A stretch of DNA of 64,000 nucleotides, taken from Bradyrhizobium sp. CSS354. Its GTDB lineage: Bacteria; Pseudomonadota; Alphaproteobacteria; Rhizobiales; Xanthobacteraceae. The stretch covers positions 1 to 64,000 of the forward strand of contig NZ_JAACFU010000020.1 in NCBI RefSeq assembly GCF_029051725.1. The letters are read 5' to 3'. The notes below the pieces were generated by a model that saw only the letters and a list, made by a program, of their open reading frames with translations, was not told the DNA's origin and ran no database searches. Below, in pieces: positions 15,701 to 24,129 of this stretch. The first letter of the stretch is position 1, and the number at the start of each line of letters is the position of its first letter. The position numbers and the translations under genes were made by a program.

Positions 15701-16321
15701 ATGATGTCTCTGCAAGCCTATCTCGCCTTCCTTGCCGCCTGCATCGCGCTGGCGCTGCTGCCGGGGCCGATCGTCACTCTCGTCATCGCCAACGGGCTGC
15801 GCCACGGCACGCGTGCGGCGCTGACCAACGTGGCCGGTGCGCAGGCCGGCCTCGCCATCGTCATCGGCATCGTCGCGGTCGGCCTGACCTCGCTGATGGC
15901 GACCATGGGCTACTGGTTCGACTGGGTGCGCTTTGCTGGCGCCGCCTATCTGGTCTGGCTCGGCATCAAGCTGATCTGGGCGCCGGTCGAGGGCGTCAAT
16001 GTGGACGAGCCGCCAGCGCCGCCGCGTGGCGGATTCTTCCTGCAAGGTTTCCTGGTGCTGCTGTCGAACCCGAAGGTGCTGGTGTTCTTTGGCGCCTTCA
16101 TCCCGCAGTTCATGGACATGAACCGCGACCACTTCCCGCAGGTCGCGCTGCTGGGGGCCACCTTCATGGTCACTGCGGTGATGACGGACGCGCTCTACGC
16201 CATCGCGGCCGGGCGCGCCCGTAAGTTCTTTTCGGCTCGCCGCACCCGCATGATGTCGCGCATCTCCGGCGGGTTCATGATCGGCGGCGGCATCTGGCTG
16301 GCGCTGACCAGGGCGAAATAA
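15701..16321 (+). CDS. LysE/RhtB-family amino-acid exporter
   Basis: A 206-residue inner-membrane exporter with about six helices. The N-terminal family signature AACIALALLPGPIVTLVIANGLRHGTRAALTNVAGAQAG is clear, as is SNPKVLVFFGAFIPQF in the second half. RhtB proteins expel amino acids such as threonine, homoserine or lysine; specificity here is unknown. ATG 15701 is used; ATG 15704 is equally possible. It is divergent from the ArsR operon, so the nearby operator could affect it as well. A second LysE member is at 28457-29068. Confidence 0.9.
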   Translation: MMSLQAYLAFLAACIALALLPGPIVTLVIANGLRHGTRAALTNVAGAQAGLAIVIGIVAVGLTSLMATMGYWFDWVRFAGAAYLVWLGIKLIWAPVEGVNVDEPPAPPRGGFFLQGFLVLLSNPKVLVFFGAFIPQFMDMNRDHFPQVALLGATFMVTAVMTDALYAIAAGRARKFFSARRTRMMSRISGGFMIGGGIWLALTRAK

Positions 16322-16332
16322 CCGCCGTCGGG

Positions 16333-17139
16333 CTAGTCGACCAGCCTCTCCGCCCTCAGCTCCAGCTCGATCCCCGCAAAAATCCGCGCCAGCCGCTCGG
16401 CCCATTGTTGCTGGCCGGATTGGTCGGCGATCAGATCCTGGCGGATCTCGATGCCGGTGTTGACGAGGCCGCGGGCTTCGCCGTGGACGGGAATGGTGTA
16501 GTCGGTGAGGTCGTTGACCGCGTAGGGCTCGTTGTCGCCGACGACGAGATCGCCCTGGCTGCGCAGATGCCTGAGCAACAGCTGCGGCAGCACGGTGTCA
16601 CGATTGTAGAGCGCGCCGATGTGCCAGGGACGCGCGACGCCGGCGTAAACGGGGGTGAAGCTGTGCAGCGACACCAGCACCGTGGGCCGCTTGTCGTGCA
16701 CGCGGCGGCCGATCGCGGCATCGATACGGCGGTGATAGGGCTCGAAAATCTCGCGCCTGCGCGCTTTGCGCTCCTGCTCCGAAATTCCCTCGTTGCGCGG
16801 GATCGCGGTTGCTTCGGAAATCACGGGAATCGAGCTCACGGCGGCGGGCGGGCGGTTGCAGTCGATCACAAGCCGCGAATAGCGCTGGGCGATCAGATGC
16901 GCGCCCAGCATCTCGGCCAGCCGGTCGGCGACACCCGCGATGCCGATGTCCCAGGCGATGTGCCGCGTCAGCTCGCCTCCCGCGACGCCGAGATCGCCCA
17001 GCGTACGCGGCAGCACCCGTCCGTAGTGGTCCGAGGTGAGCAAAAAAGGCGATGTCCCTTGGGCATTCACCTCGTGCACCGGAGGGACATCACCCTCGCT
17101 GAGGAGTTGATTGGTCGCCTCGATTGTGTCTAAAGCCAT
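16333..17139 (-). CDS. N-formylglutamate amidohydrolase family protein
   Basis: A 268-residue member of the N-formylglutamate amidohydrolase (FGase, HutG-type) family. Typical stretches are PFLLTSDHYGRVLPRTLGDLG, ELTRHIAWDIGIAGVADRLA, RLVIDCNRPP and VSLHSFTPVYAG, which carry the probable zinc-binding residues. In histidine degradation FGase releases formate from N-formylglutamate, but no other hut genes are present, and stand-alone relatives may act on other N-formyl or N-acyl substrates. It is divergent from the transglutaminase gene, with about 90 bases between. Confidence 0.85.
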   Translation of the reverse strand: MALDTIEATNQLLSEGDVPPVHEVNAQGTSPFLLTSDHYGRVLPRTLGDLGVAGGELTRHIAWDIGIAGVADRLAEMLGAHLIAQRYSRLVIDCNRPPAAVSSIPVISEATAIPRNEGISEQERKARRREIFEPYHRRIDAAIGRRVHDKRPTVLVSLHSFTPVYAGVARPWHIGALYNRDTVLPQLLLRHLRSQGDLVVGDNEPYAVNDLTDYTIPVHGEARGLVNTGIEIRQDLIADQSGQQQWAERLARIFAGIELELRAERLVD

Positions 17140-17230
17140 CCTGATTGCCTAATGAAACAGCAGTCACCCCGAAGAATCGGGCGGGATTGCTATAGATTGG
17201 TCCGCCCGACATCACCATGATTGCCTGACG

Positions 17231-18139
17231 ATGCCGCTGCTGACGATTCATCACAAGACCGAATATCGCTACATCCGCCCCGTGGCGTTCGGCGAACACA
17301 GGATCATGCTGCGTCCGCGCGACGGGCATGATCTGCGCGTGCTCGACTCCAGGCTCGAGATCTCGCCCGAGCCGATGTCGCTGCATTGGATCCACGACGT
17401 GTTCGGCAATTCGGTCGCGATCGCGAATTTCGACGAGCGCGCGGATGCGCTGGTGTTCGACTGGCACGTCACCGTCGAGCACAATCCGGTCGAGGAGTTC
17501 GCGCTGACGCCGGACGACTCGGCCTATTTCTATCCGTTCGCCTATGACGACGAGGAATTTCCCGACCTCGTCCACTACATCACGCCGCAATATACCGATC
17601 CCGACGGCGAGATCGCGGAATGGGCGCGCGGCTTTCTCGACGAGGACGCGCCGACGCCGACCTTCAAGATCCTGAGCGGCATGACCCACGGCATCCGCGA
17701 GCGGTTCAAGTATCGCAAGCGCCACGAACTGGGCACGCAGCATCCGCTCGACACCTTGCAGTCCGGTACCGGAACCTGCCGCGACTACGCACTGTTCATG
17801 ATCGAGGCGCTGCGCCATCTCGGCATCGCCGCACGATTCGTCTCCGGCTACATCTTCCTGCCGGAGGATATCGCGCAGCGCCATGTCGGCGGTGGTTCGA
17901 CGCATGCCTGGGTGCAGGTCTATCTGCCGAGCGCGGGCTGGATCGAGTTCGATCCGACCAACGGCATCGTCGGCACCCGCGACCTCATCCGCGTCGCGGT
18001 CGCACGCGATCCGCGCCAGGCGATCCCGCTGCACGGCGTCTATATCGGCCCTGCGGGCGCGTTCGAGGCCATGGACGTGACCATCAGGGTGGTGTCGGAC
18101 GAGCAACGCAGCGAGAAACTCGAGGCAGAGGTTTCGTAG
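17231..18139 (+). CDS. Transglutaminase-like family protein
   Basis: A 302-residue protein with the bacterial transglutaminase-like N-terminal domain (LLTIHHKTEYRYIRPVAFGEHRIMLRPRDGHDLRVL, to about residue 90) and the catalytic core: Cys in GTGTCRDYALFMIEALRHLG, His in STHAWVQVYLPSAGW and Asp in IEFDPTNG. This is the intact C-H-D triad of the papain-like superfamily. It probably cleaves or modifies peptide or amide bonds in the cytoplasm; no signal peptide is seen. It is paralogous to 12855-13661. A gamma-glutamylcyclotransferase gene follows after 45 bases, which could suggest glutamyl or glutathione-type substrates (inference). Confidence 0.9.
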   Translation: MPLLTIHHKTEYRYIRPVAFGEHRIMLRPRDGHDLRVLDSRLEISPEPMSLHWIHDVFGNSVAIANFDERADALVFDWHVTVEHNPVEEFALTPDDSAYFYPFAYDDEEFPDLVHYITPQYTDPDGEIAEWARGFLDEDAPTPTFKILSGMTHGIRERFKYRKRHELGTQHPLDTLQSGTGTCRDYALFMIEALRHLGIAARFVSGYIFLPEDIAQRHVGGGSTHAWVQVYLPSAGWIEFDPTNGIVGTRDLIRVAVARDPRQAIPLHGVYIGPAGAFEAMDVTIRVVSDEQRSEKLEAEVS

Positions 18140-18184
18140 ATCTGCTGCGATTTGCACGCTGCCGATTGACGGTTATAGAAGGCC

Positions 18185-18583
18185 ATGACCTCCGATCGTC
18201 TTTTCGTCTACGGCACGCTGATGCGCGGCTTCGACCATCCGATGGCGCGGCTGCTTGCGGGCCACGCGGATTTTCTGGGTGAAGCGACCTGCCGCGGCCG
18301 GCTCGTTCTGGTGAAGCATTATCCGGGGCTGCTGCTCTCCGATGTGCCGTCCGACCGCGTCCACGGCGAACTCTTCCAGCTGCGCGTGCCCGACGAGCTG
18401 TTGCGCGAGCTTGACATGTACGAGGCCTGCGGCGAGGGCTTTCCGGAGCCGACCGAATATCTGCGCCAGCTGGTCGACGTAACAGGGGCGGACGGCGCGA
18501 CGGCACCGGCCTGGACTTACATCTACAACTGGCCGGTCACCGATCTGCCGCGCATCGAATCCGGCCGCTTCCTCGATCACTAG
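18185..18583 (+). CDS. Gamma-glutamylcyclotransferase family (AIG2-like) protein
   Basis: A 132-residue GGCT fold. The substrate-binding motif YGTLMRG is at residues 9-15, and an acidic stretch with the general-base Glu candidate lies in LLRELDMYEACGEGF. These enzymes release 5-oxoproline from gamma-glutamyl amines or gamma-glutamyl amino acids. Length is typical. It is convergent with the chlorite-dismutase-like gene, whose stop overlaps its own by four bases. Substrate is not determined. Confidence 0.87.
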   Translation: MTSDRLFVYGTLMRGFDHPMARLLAGHADFLGEATCRGRLVLVKHYPGLLLSDVPSDRVHGELFQLRVPDELLRELDMYEACGEGFPEPTEYLRQLVDVTGADGATAPAWTYIYNWPVTDLPRIESGRFLDH

Positions 18584-19143
18584 GCCGACAGCACTTCCTT
18601 CACCGCACGTACGTCCACCTCGCGCTCTACATAGCTCCACTCCTCGGTCCGCCTGAGCATCGCCACCAGCTCCTCGAACAGCGAGGCGTGCGCGGGCGCG
18701 AATTCGAACCAGGTCAGGAAATCGAAGGGCCCGCCGAGGTCGCGGCAATGATAGAGCTGGCGCGCGATCGCGGGCAGGTAGCGCAGGCTGCTCGCGATGT
18801 GATGCGACTTGTCTTCAAAGATCCTGCGGCGCTCTTCCTGGGTCAGATCCCACCAGGCCTGCGACTTGCGGATCGGGATCAGCGCCGCGCTGGTTGCTTC
18901 CAGCCGGCCGAGGCCGGCCTGCACGGCCGTGAGCTGCTGCTTCTCGGCGCGCTCGGTGTATCGCAAGCTGCTCGCGACACCGACCAGCCGCCAGGCATTG
19001 CGCGAGGGCACCAGCGGCAACGCGATAGCCTCGCTGTCGGTGACCGACAGCGCCGGCATGAAGGCGAGGGGTTCGCCCGTCACAGGCGAAATCGAGGTGA
19101 TGCGCCAACCCCCACTCTGGCCGCCTCGGAAGGTCCTGAACAT
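18580..19143 (-). CDS. Chlorite dismutase family heme protein (short, clade 2 type)
   Basis: A 187-residue Cld-family protein. The heme-site helix SHHIASSLRYLPAIARQLYHCRDLG holds the probable proximal His115 and, 13 residues later, distal Arg128. The same spacing is known in the short, dimeric Nitrobacter winogradskyi enzyme (about 183 residues, His114 and Arg127), so real chlorite-to-chloride-plus-oxygen chemistry is possible. Tyr62 and the C-terminal FLTWFEFAPAHASLFEELVAMLR strand-helix also fit. The long N-terminal domain of respiratory Cld and of coproheme decarboxylase is absent. No signal peptide, so it is cytoplasmic. In organisms not respiring perchlorate the role may be detoxification. 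Confidence 0.85.
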   Translation of the reverse strand: MFRTFRGGQSGGWRITSISPVTGEPLAFMPALSVTDSEAIALPLVPSRNAWRLVGVASSLRYTERAEKQQLTAVQAGLGRLEATSAALIPIRKSQAWWDLTQEERRRIFEDKSHHIASSLRYLPAIARQLYHCRDLGGPFDFLTWFEFAPAHASLFEELVAMLRRTEEWSYVEREVDVRAVKEVLSA

Positions 19144-19208
19144 CGCCCATGGAAGCGTGGAACCGGGGCGGGTTCAAGCTTTTCTCGTCGTTCCGGGGTG
19201 CGCCCGTT

Positions 19209-19257
19209 CCGTCATCCTTCGAGGCTCGCCGAAGAGGCGAGCACCTCAGGGTGACGG
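19209..19257. repeat. Short intergenic palindrome (CCGTCATCCTTCGAGG family)
   Basis: Arms CCGTCATCCTTCGAGGCTCGCC and GGCGAGCACCTCAGGGTGACGG pair imperfectly around GAAGA. It lies in the 272-bp gap upstream of dnaG and could act as a transcriptional boundary. A variant of a common rhizobial intergenic repeat (recollection). Confidence 0.7.
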
Positions 19258-19415
19258 CAAAAATCGATCGGTCTCGGCTGCATTCCGCGCGCCCCGGAAG
19301 ACGGAAGGGCTGTGAACAGCGCGTATAAGCCTGACAAACCTGACTTCTGGACGGGTCGTCCCTATATCCCTGATCCCTTCGCCCGACTCACACGGTTTCG
19401 CGTTACACAGAGCCC

Positions 19416-21434
19416 ATGCGCTTCACGCCCCAATTCCTCGACGAGCTGCGTGCCCGGCTTTCGGTTTCCGAGGTCGTGGGCAAGCGCGTCAAGCTGAAGA
19501 AGGCGGGGCGGGAATGGAAGGGGCTGTCGCCGTTCCAGCAGGAGAAGACGCCGTCCTTTTACGTCAACGACCAGAAGGGCTTTTACCACGACTTCTCCTC
19601 GGGCAAGCACGGCGACATCATCAGCTTCATGATGGAGACCGACGGCCTGCCGTTCGCGGAGGCCGTGGAGCGGCTCGCCAATATGGCGGGCCTGCCGCTG
19701 CCGGCGGTGACGCCGGATGCGGCGCGTCAGGAGCAGCGGCGCCGCTCGCTGCATGACGTCATGGATCTCGCCGCAAAGTTCTTCGCCGAGACGCTGGCTT
19801 CGCGCGTCGGCGCCAAGGCGCGCGGCTATCTCGCCGATCGCGCGATCTCGCCGGCGACGCAATTGCAGTTTCGGCTGGGCTATGCGCCGCCCGATCGCTT
19901 CGCGCTGAAAGAGCATCTCGGCAAGCTCGGCGTCTCCGTCGACGACATGGTCGAGACCGGCATGCTGGTGGCCGGCAACGACATCCCGGTGCCCTATGAT
20001 CGCTTCCGCGATCGCGTGATGTTTCCGATCACGGATCTGCGCGGCCGCGTCATCGCCTTCGGCGGGCGCGCGCTGGAGAAGGACGTTCCGGCCAAGTACC
20101 TGAACTCGCCGGAGACGCCGCTCTTCCACAAGGGCGACAATCTCTACAACCACCAGACCGCGCGCAAAGCCACCCATGACGGCAGCCCGCTGGTCGTGGT
20201 CGAAGGCTATGTCGACGTCATCGCCATGGTCACCGCGGGCTTTGCCGGCAGCGTGGCGCCGCTCGGCACCGCGCTCACCGAAAACCAACTCGCACTGCTC
20301 TGGAAGATGGCGGACGAGCCGATACTCTGCTTCGACGGCGACCGTGCCGGCCAGAAGGCGGCTTATCGTGCCGCGGATCTTGCCTTGCCCTTCCTCGCGC
20401 CCGGCAAGAGTCTTCGTTTCGCGCTGCTGCCGGAAGGGCAGGACCCCGACGATCTCGTGCGCTCCGGCGGTCGCGGCGCGATCGAGGAGGTGATCGCGGC
20501 GGCGCGTCCGCTGGCCGAGATGATCTGGTCGCGCGAGCTTGAAGGCGGCAATTTCGCCACGCCCGAGCGCCGTGCCGCGCTGGAGGCGCGCATCAAGGAG
20601 CTCTCCAACGGCATCCGCGACGAGGTGGTGCGGCGCTATTACCGGCAGGATCTTGCCGAGCGGCTTCAGCGCGCCTTTGCCCCCGAAGGCGGACGCGGCG
20701 GCTTTGGCGGCGGCCGTGGCAATTTCCGCCCGGGCTCGGCCGGTCGTCAGTTTCAGCCCCGTGGTGGGGGCGGCGCGAATCGATTCGGCGGCCAGGGGTT
20801 TGGCGGGCAAGGCCGCCGCGGCCCGCCCGGTCCGATCCAGCTGCCCTCCGGGCCGTACCAGGCGGCGAGCGCGCAGCTCGCGGCAAGCCCGATCATGCGC
20901 GGCCAGCGCAGCGCGATCTCCCGTCGGGAGGCCCTGATCCTGCAAATCCTGATCAACCACCCATGGCTGCTGCACGATCATCTCGAGGAAGTCGCGGCCC
21001 TGGAGCTCGCCCATCCCGAGGTCCATAAGCTCCGGGCCGGCATCATCGCCGCCTTTGCCAACGACCATCACCATTCGCCGGACCCCGGGGAGCTCGCCGA
21101 GAAGATGCGCAGCGACCTCGAGAAGGGCGGATTTTCGCAGGCTCTTCAAAGAGTTGAGGGCGGCATCACGACCGCAGCGGTGTGGGGTGCCCGCGAGGGC
21201 GCCGCACGGGACGACGTTCTCTCCACCTGGCATCAACTCGTTGCCTTGCATCGGCAGTACCATTCACTACTTAGAGAGCTGAAAGACGCCGAGATGGCCT
21301 TGGGGGAGGATCCCAGCGAGGCCAACATGGCGTGGCTGCGCGACGTCAAGGCTCGGATAGGCGAAGTCGACGGCACCGAGGCCCTGATCGAGGGTTTTGG
21401 CGAGCTGTCGGGCCGGTTCCAGAAGAGCGTGTGA
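19416..21434 (+). CDS. dnaG: DNA primase without zinc-finger ligands
   Basis: A 672-residue bacterial primase that makes RNA primers for replication. The N-terminal CHC2 domain keeps its shape (PFQQEKTPSFYVNDQKGFYHDFSSGKHGDIISF), but all four zinc ligands are gone: the expected Cys, His, Cys, Cys are Ser38, Gln41, Asp59 and Ser62. The TOPRIM/RNA-polymerase core is intact (VVVEGYVDVIA, CFDGDRAGQKAA with metal-binding acids, YAPPDRF). Residues 424-490 form a Gly/Arg/Gln-rich linker with RGG-like repeats before the helicase-binding C-terminal domain. rpoD follows on the same strand, the classical macromolecular-synthesis order. Confidence 0.96.
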   Translation: MRFTPQFLDELRARLSVSEVVGKRVKLKKAGREWKGLSPFQQEKTPSFYVNDQKGFYHDFSSGKHGDIISFMMETDGLPFAEAVERLANMAGLPLPAVTPDAARQEQRRRSLHDVMDLAAKFFAETLASRVGAKARGYLADRAISPATQLQFRLGYAPPDRFALKEHLGKLGVSVDDMVETGMLVAGNDIPVPYDRFRDRVMFPITDLRGRVIAFGGRALEKDVPAKYLNSPETPLFHKGDNLYNHQTARKATHDGSPLVVVEGYVDVIAMVTAGFAGSVAPLGTALTENQLALLWKMADEPILCFDGDRAGQKAAYRAADLALPFLAPGKSLRFALLPEGQDPDDLVRSGGRGAIEEVIAAARPLAEMIWSRELEGGNFATPERRAALEARIKELSNGIRDEVVRRYYRQDLAERLQRAFAPEGGRGGFGGGRGNFRPGSAGRQFQPRGGGGANRFGGQGFGGQGRRGPPGPIQLPSGPYQAASAQLAASPIMRGQRSAISRREALILQILINHPWLLHDHLEEVAALELAHPEVHKLRAGIIAAFANDHHHSPDPGELAEKMRSDLEKGGFSQALQRVEGGITTAAVWGAREGAARDDVLSTWHQLVALHRQYHSLLRELKDAEMALGEDPSEANMAWLRDVKARIGEVDGTEALIEGFGELSGRFQKSV

Positions 21435-21479
21435 TGAAAGAATCATGCGGACGGCCGGGACCGGAACCGCTAAAAGACT

Positions 21480-21500
21480 CGCCAAATCCGAGGTTTGGCG
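21480..21500 (+). terminator. Weak hairpin after dnaG
   Basis: A 7-bp stem CGCCAAA / TTTGGCG with a 7-base loop lies 46 bases after the dnaG stop. It is followed by GCAAAAAC, not a T run, so at best it is a pause or partial attenuator between dnaG and rpoD. Confidence 0.3.
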
Positions 21501-21512
21501 GCAAAAACAGGG

Positions 21513-21527
21513 TTAATCGAGGCTTAA
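21513..21527. promoter_or_regulatory. CtrA-like box upstream of rpoD
   Basis: TTAA at 21513-21516, seven bases, TTAA at 21524-21527. This fits the CtrA consensus TTAA-N7-TTAA used by the alphaproteobacterial cell-cycle regulator. It lies 285 bases before the rpoD ATG, which is far, so a role in rpoD control is uncertain. Confidence 0.35.
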
Positions 21528-21811
21528 CGGTCTTGTAGCACTTTGGCCACCAGGCGGCCGCAGGCAGAACAGACGCGTCAGGAATGAATCCGCGCAATTG
21601 CTGTTGGCACTACACCTGCATCCGCTGCGACAAAGAGGCTCTACGAAGCGTTAGGCAAATCCGGCGAGTGAAAGGTCGGGGGTGGCGACAAGAGGTCCGC
21701 GCCGCCCTTTCCGTGTCGAGATCTGACGAAGCGAGAGCATCGAGCAACAAGTTCAAGTGATTTCACGCGGGCGCGGCGAACGTCTGTGTGAAACGCGTTT
21801 AGGAGCAATGG

Positions 21812-23962
21812 ATGGCCACCAAGGCAAAGACGCTGCAGGCGAAGGACAAGGAAAAAGACGACAAGGCAGCGGACGCGCCGGAGAAGGACTCCCAGGACGC
21901 GCCCTCGCCGTTGCTCGATCTGTCCGACGCGGCCGTGAAGAAGATGATCAAGCAGGCCAAGAAGCGCGGCTTCGTGACCTTCGATCAGCTCAACGAAGTT
22001 TTGCCGTCCGACCAGACCTCTCCCGAGCAGATCGAGGACATCATGTCCATGCTCTCGGACATGGGCATCAACGTCACCGAAGCCGACGATAGCGAAGGCG
22101 AGGAGGACAAGGACGAGAGCGGCGAGGACGAGACCGACAACGAGCTCGTCGAAGTCACCCAGAAGGCCGTCACCGAGGTCAAGAAGAGCGAGCCGGGCGA
22201 GCGCACCGACGATCCCGTGCGCATGTATCTGCGCGAGATGGGCACCGTCGAGCTGCTGTCGCGCGAAGGCGAAATCGCGATTGCGAAGCGCATCGAGGCC
22301 GGCCGCGAGGCGATGATCGCAGGTCTGTGCGAAAGCCCGCTGACCTTCCAGGCCATCATCATCTGGCGCGACGAGCTCAACGAAGGAAAGATCTTCCTTC
22401 GTGACATCATCGATCTCGAAGCCACCTATGCCGGGCCCGACGCCAAGGCCGGCATGAACAATGCGATGATCGCGGGTCCCAACGGCGAGAACGGTGAAGC
22501 GACGGCCGAAGGCGGCCCGGTCACCGGCGCCGCGCCCGCGCATGTCGCGCCGCCCGCCGCACCGCCGGCGCCGACCCCGTTCCGCGCCGCGCCTGCGCCC
22601 GGCAATGCCGGCGAAGCCGCAAAGGATCCCGCGGAGTCCGCCGCCGAAGCCGACATGGACGAGGACGACGAGTTCGAGAACCAGATGTCGCTTGCGGCGA
22701 TCGAGGCCGAGCTCAAGCCGAAGGTCGTCGAGATCTTCGACAAGATCGCCGACAGCTACAAGAAGCTGCGCAAGCTTCAGGAACAGGACATCCAGAACCA
22801 GCTCGAGAGCACCTCGCACGGGCCCTCGCTCTCGCCGCACCAGGAGCGCAAATACCGCAAGCTCAAGGACGAGATCATCGTCGAGGTGAAGTCGCTGCGC
22901 CTCAACCAGGCGCGTATCGACTCACTCGTCGAGCAGCTCTACGACATCAACAAGCGCCTCGTCTCGCATGAGGGCCGCCTGATGCGCCTTGCCGACAGCC
23001 ACGGCGTCGCGCGCGAAGACTTCCTGCGCAACTACACCGGCTCGGAGCTCGATCCGCGCTGGCTCAACCGTGTCTCGAAGCTGTCGGCCAAGGGCTGGAA
23101 GAACTTCGTCCATCACGAGAAGGACCGCATCAAGGACCTCCGCCACGAGGTGCATCAGCTCGCGGCCCTGACCGGTCTCGAGATCATCGAGTTCCGCAAG
23201 ATCGTGCACTCGGTGCAGAAGGGCGAGCGCGAAGCCCGCCAGGCCAAGAAGGAGATGGTGGAAGCCAACCTCCGTCTGGTGATCTCGATCGCCAAGAAAT
23301 ACACCAACCGCGGCCTGCAGTTCCTCGACCTGATCCAGGAAGGCAACATCGGCCTGATGAAGGCGGTCGACAAGTTCGAGTACCGCCGCGGCTACAAGTT
23401 CTCGACCTACGCCACGTGGTGGATCCGGCAGGCGATCACCCGATCGATCGCCGACCAGGCGCGCACCATCCGCATTCCCGTGCACATGATCGAGACGATC
23501 AACAAGATCGTGCGCACCTCGCGCCAGATGCTCAACGAGATCGGCCGCGAGCCCACTCCTGAGGAATTGGCCGAAAAGCTCGGCATGCCGCTGGAGAAAG
23601 TGCGAAAAGTCCTCAAGATCGCCAAGGAGCCGCTCTCGCTGGAGACGCCCGTCGGTGACGAAGAGGATTCACACCTCGGTGATTTCATCGAGGACAAGAA
23701 CGCGATCCTGCCGATCGACGCCGCGATCCAGTCGAACCTGCGCGAAACCACCACGCGCGTGCTGGCCTCGCTCACCCCTCGCGAAGAGCGCGTGCTGCGC
23801 ATGCGCTTCGGCATCGGCATGAACACCGACCACACGCTGGAAGAAGTCGGCCAGCAGTTTTCGGTGACGAGAGAGCGTATTCGTCAGATCGAAGCGAAGG
23901 CACTGCGGAAGCTGAAGCATCCGAGCAGGTCGCGGAAGCTGCGAAGCTTTTTGGATAACTGA
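21812..23962 (+). CDS. rpoD: RNA polymerase primary sigma factor (sigma-70)
   Basis: A 716-residue housekeeping sigma factor. Region 1.1 (about 35-110: DLSDAAVKKMIKQAKKRGFVTFDQLNEVLP) is followed by an acidic stretch. Region 1.2 is DPVRMYLREMGTVELLSREGE. The non-conserved region carries an Ala/Pro-rich insert (about residues 230-277) and an acidic run, typical of Rhizobiales. Regions 2.1-2.4 (EANLRLVISIAKKYTNRGLQFLDLIQEGNIGLMKAVDKFEYRRGYKFSTYATWWIRQAI), 3 and 4.2 (LEEVGQQFSVTRERIRQIEAKALRKL) are complete. AGGAG 6 bases upstream fixes ATG 21812. Confidence 0.98.
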   Translation: MATKAKTLQAKDKEKDDKAADAPEKDSQDAPSPLLDLSDAAVKKMIKQAKKRGFVTFDQLNEVLPSDQTSPEQIEDIMSMLSDMGINVTEADDSEGEEDKDESGEDETDNELVEVTQKAVTEVKKSEPGERTDDPVRMYLREMGTVELLSREGEIAIAKRIEAGREAMIAGLCESPLTFQAIIIWRDELNEGKIFLRDIIDLEATYAGPDAKAGMNNAMIAGPNGENGEATAEGGPVTGAAPAHVAPPAAPPAPTPFRAAPAPGNAGEAAKDPAESAAEADMDEDDEFENQMSLAAIEAELKPKVVEIFDKIADSYKKLRKLQEQDIQNQLESTSHGPSLSPHQERKYRKLKDEIIVEVKSLRLNQARIDSLVEQLYDINKRLVSHEGRLMRLADSHGVAREDFLRNYTGSELDPRWLNRVSKLSAKGWKNFVHHEKDRIKDLRHEVHQLAALTGLEIIEFRKIVHSVQKGEREARQAKKEMVEANLRLVISIAKKYTNRGLQFLDLIQEGNIGLMKAVDKFEYRRGYKFSTYATWWIRQAITRSIADQARTIRIPVHMIETINKIVRTSRQMLNEIGREPTPEELAEKLGMPLEKVRKVLKIAKEPLSLETPVGDEEDSHLGDFIEDKNAILPIDAAIQSNLRETTTRVLASLTPREERVLRMRFGIGMNTDHTLEEVGQQFSVTRERIRQIEAKALRKLKHPSRSRKLRSFLDN

Positions 23963-23985
23963 GCGCGAACATCGATCCAAAGCAA

Positions 23986-24018
23986 AACGGCGGGCCCAAG
24001 GCCCGCCGTTTTTGTTTT
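23986..24018 (+). terminator. Rho-independent terminator of rpoD
   Basis: A perfect 10-bp stem AACGGCGGGC / GCCCGCCGTT with a 5-base loop is followed by TTTTGTTTT. It lies 24 bases after the rpoD stop. The A run before the stem lets it also act weakly on the opposite strand. Confidence 0.92.
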
Positions 24019-24035
24019 AGCTTCAGCTCTCGCCC

Positions 24036-24113
24036 CGTCATTGCGAGCGGAGCGAAGCAATCCATCGCGCGGCATGTGGAGACGTGGATTGCTTCGCTCC
24101 GCTCGCAATGACG
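24036..24113. repeat. Perfect 29-bp inverted repeat (CGTCATTGCGAGC family), copy 1
   Basis: Arms at 24036-24064 and 24085-24113 are perfectly complementary over 29 bases with a 20-base loop. The left arm begins CGTCATTGCGAGCGGAGCG. A degenerate copy is at 61696-61782. The perfect arms suggest either recent insertion or strong selection for the cruciform. Confidence 0.88.
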
Positions 24114-24129
24114 TGGATAGGGCTGAAAC

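Larger units (their letters stand above)
21435..21811. other. 377-bp dnaG-rpoD intergenic region
   Basis: Besides the weak hairpin and a CtrA-like box, this region holds the presumed rpoD promoter and ribosome site (AGGAG at 21801-21805). Open frames here look non-coding. Confidence 0.5.
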
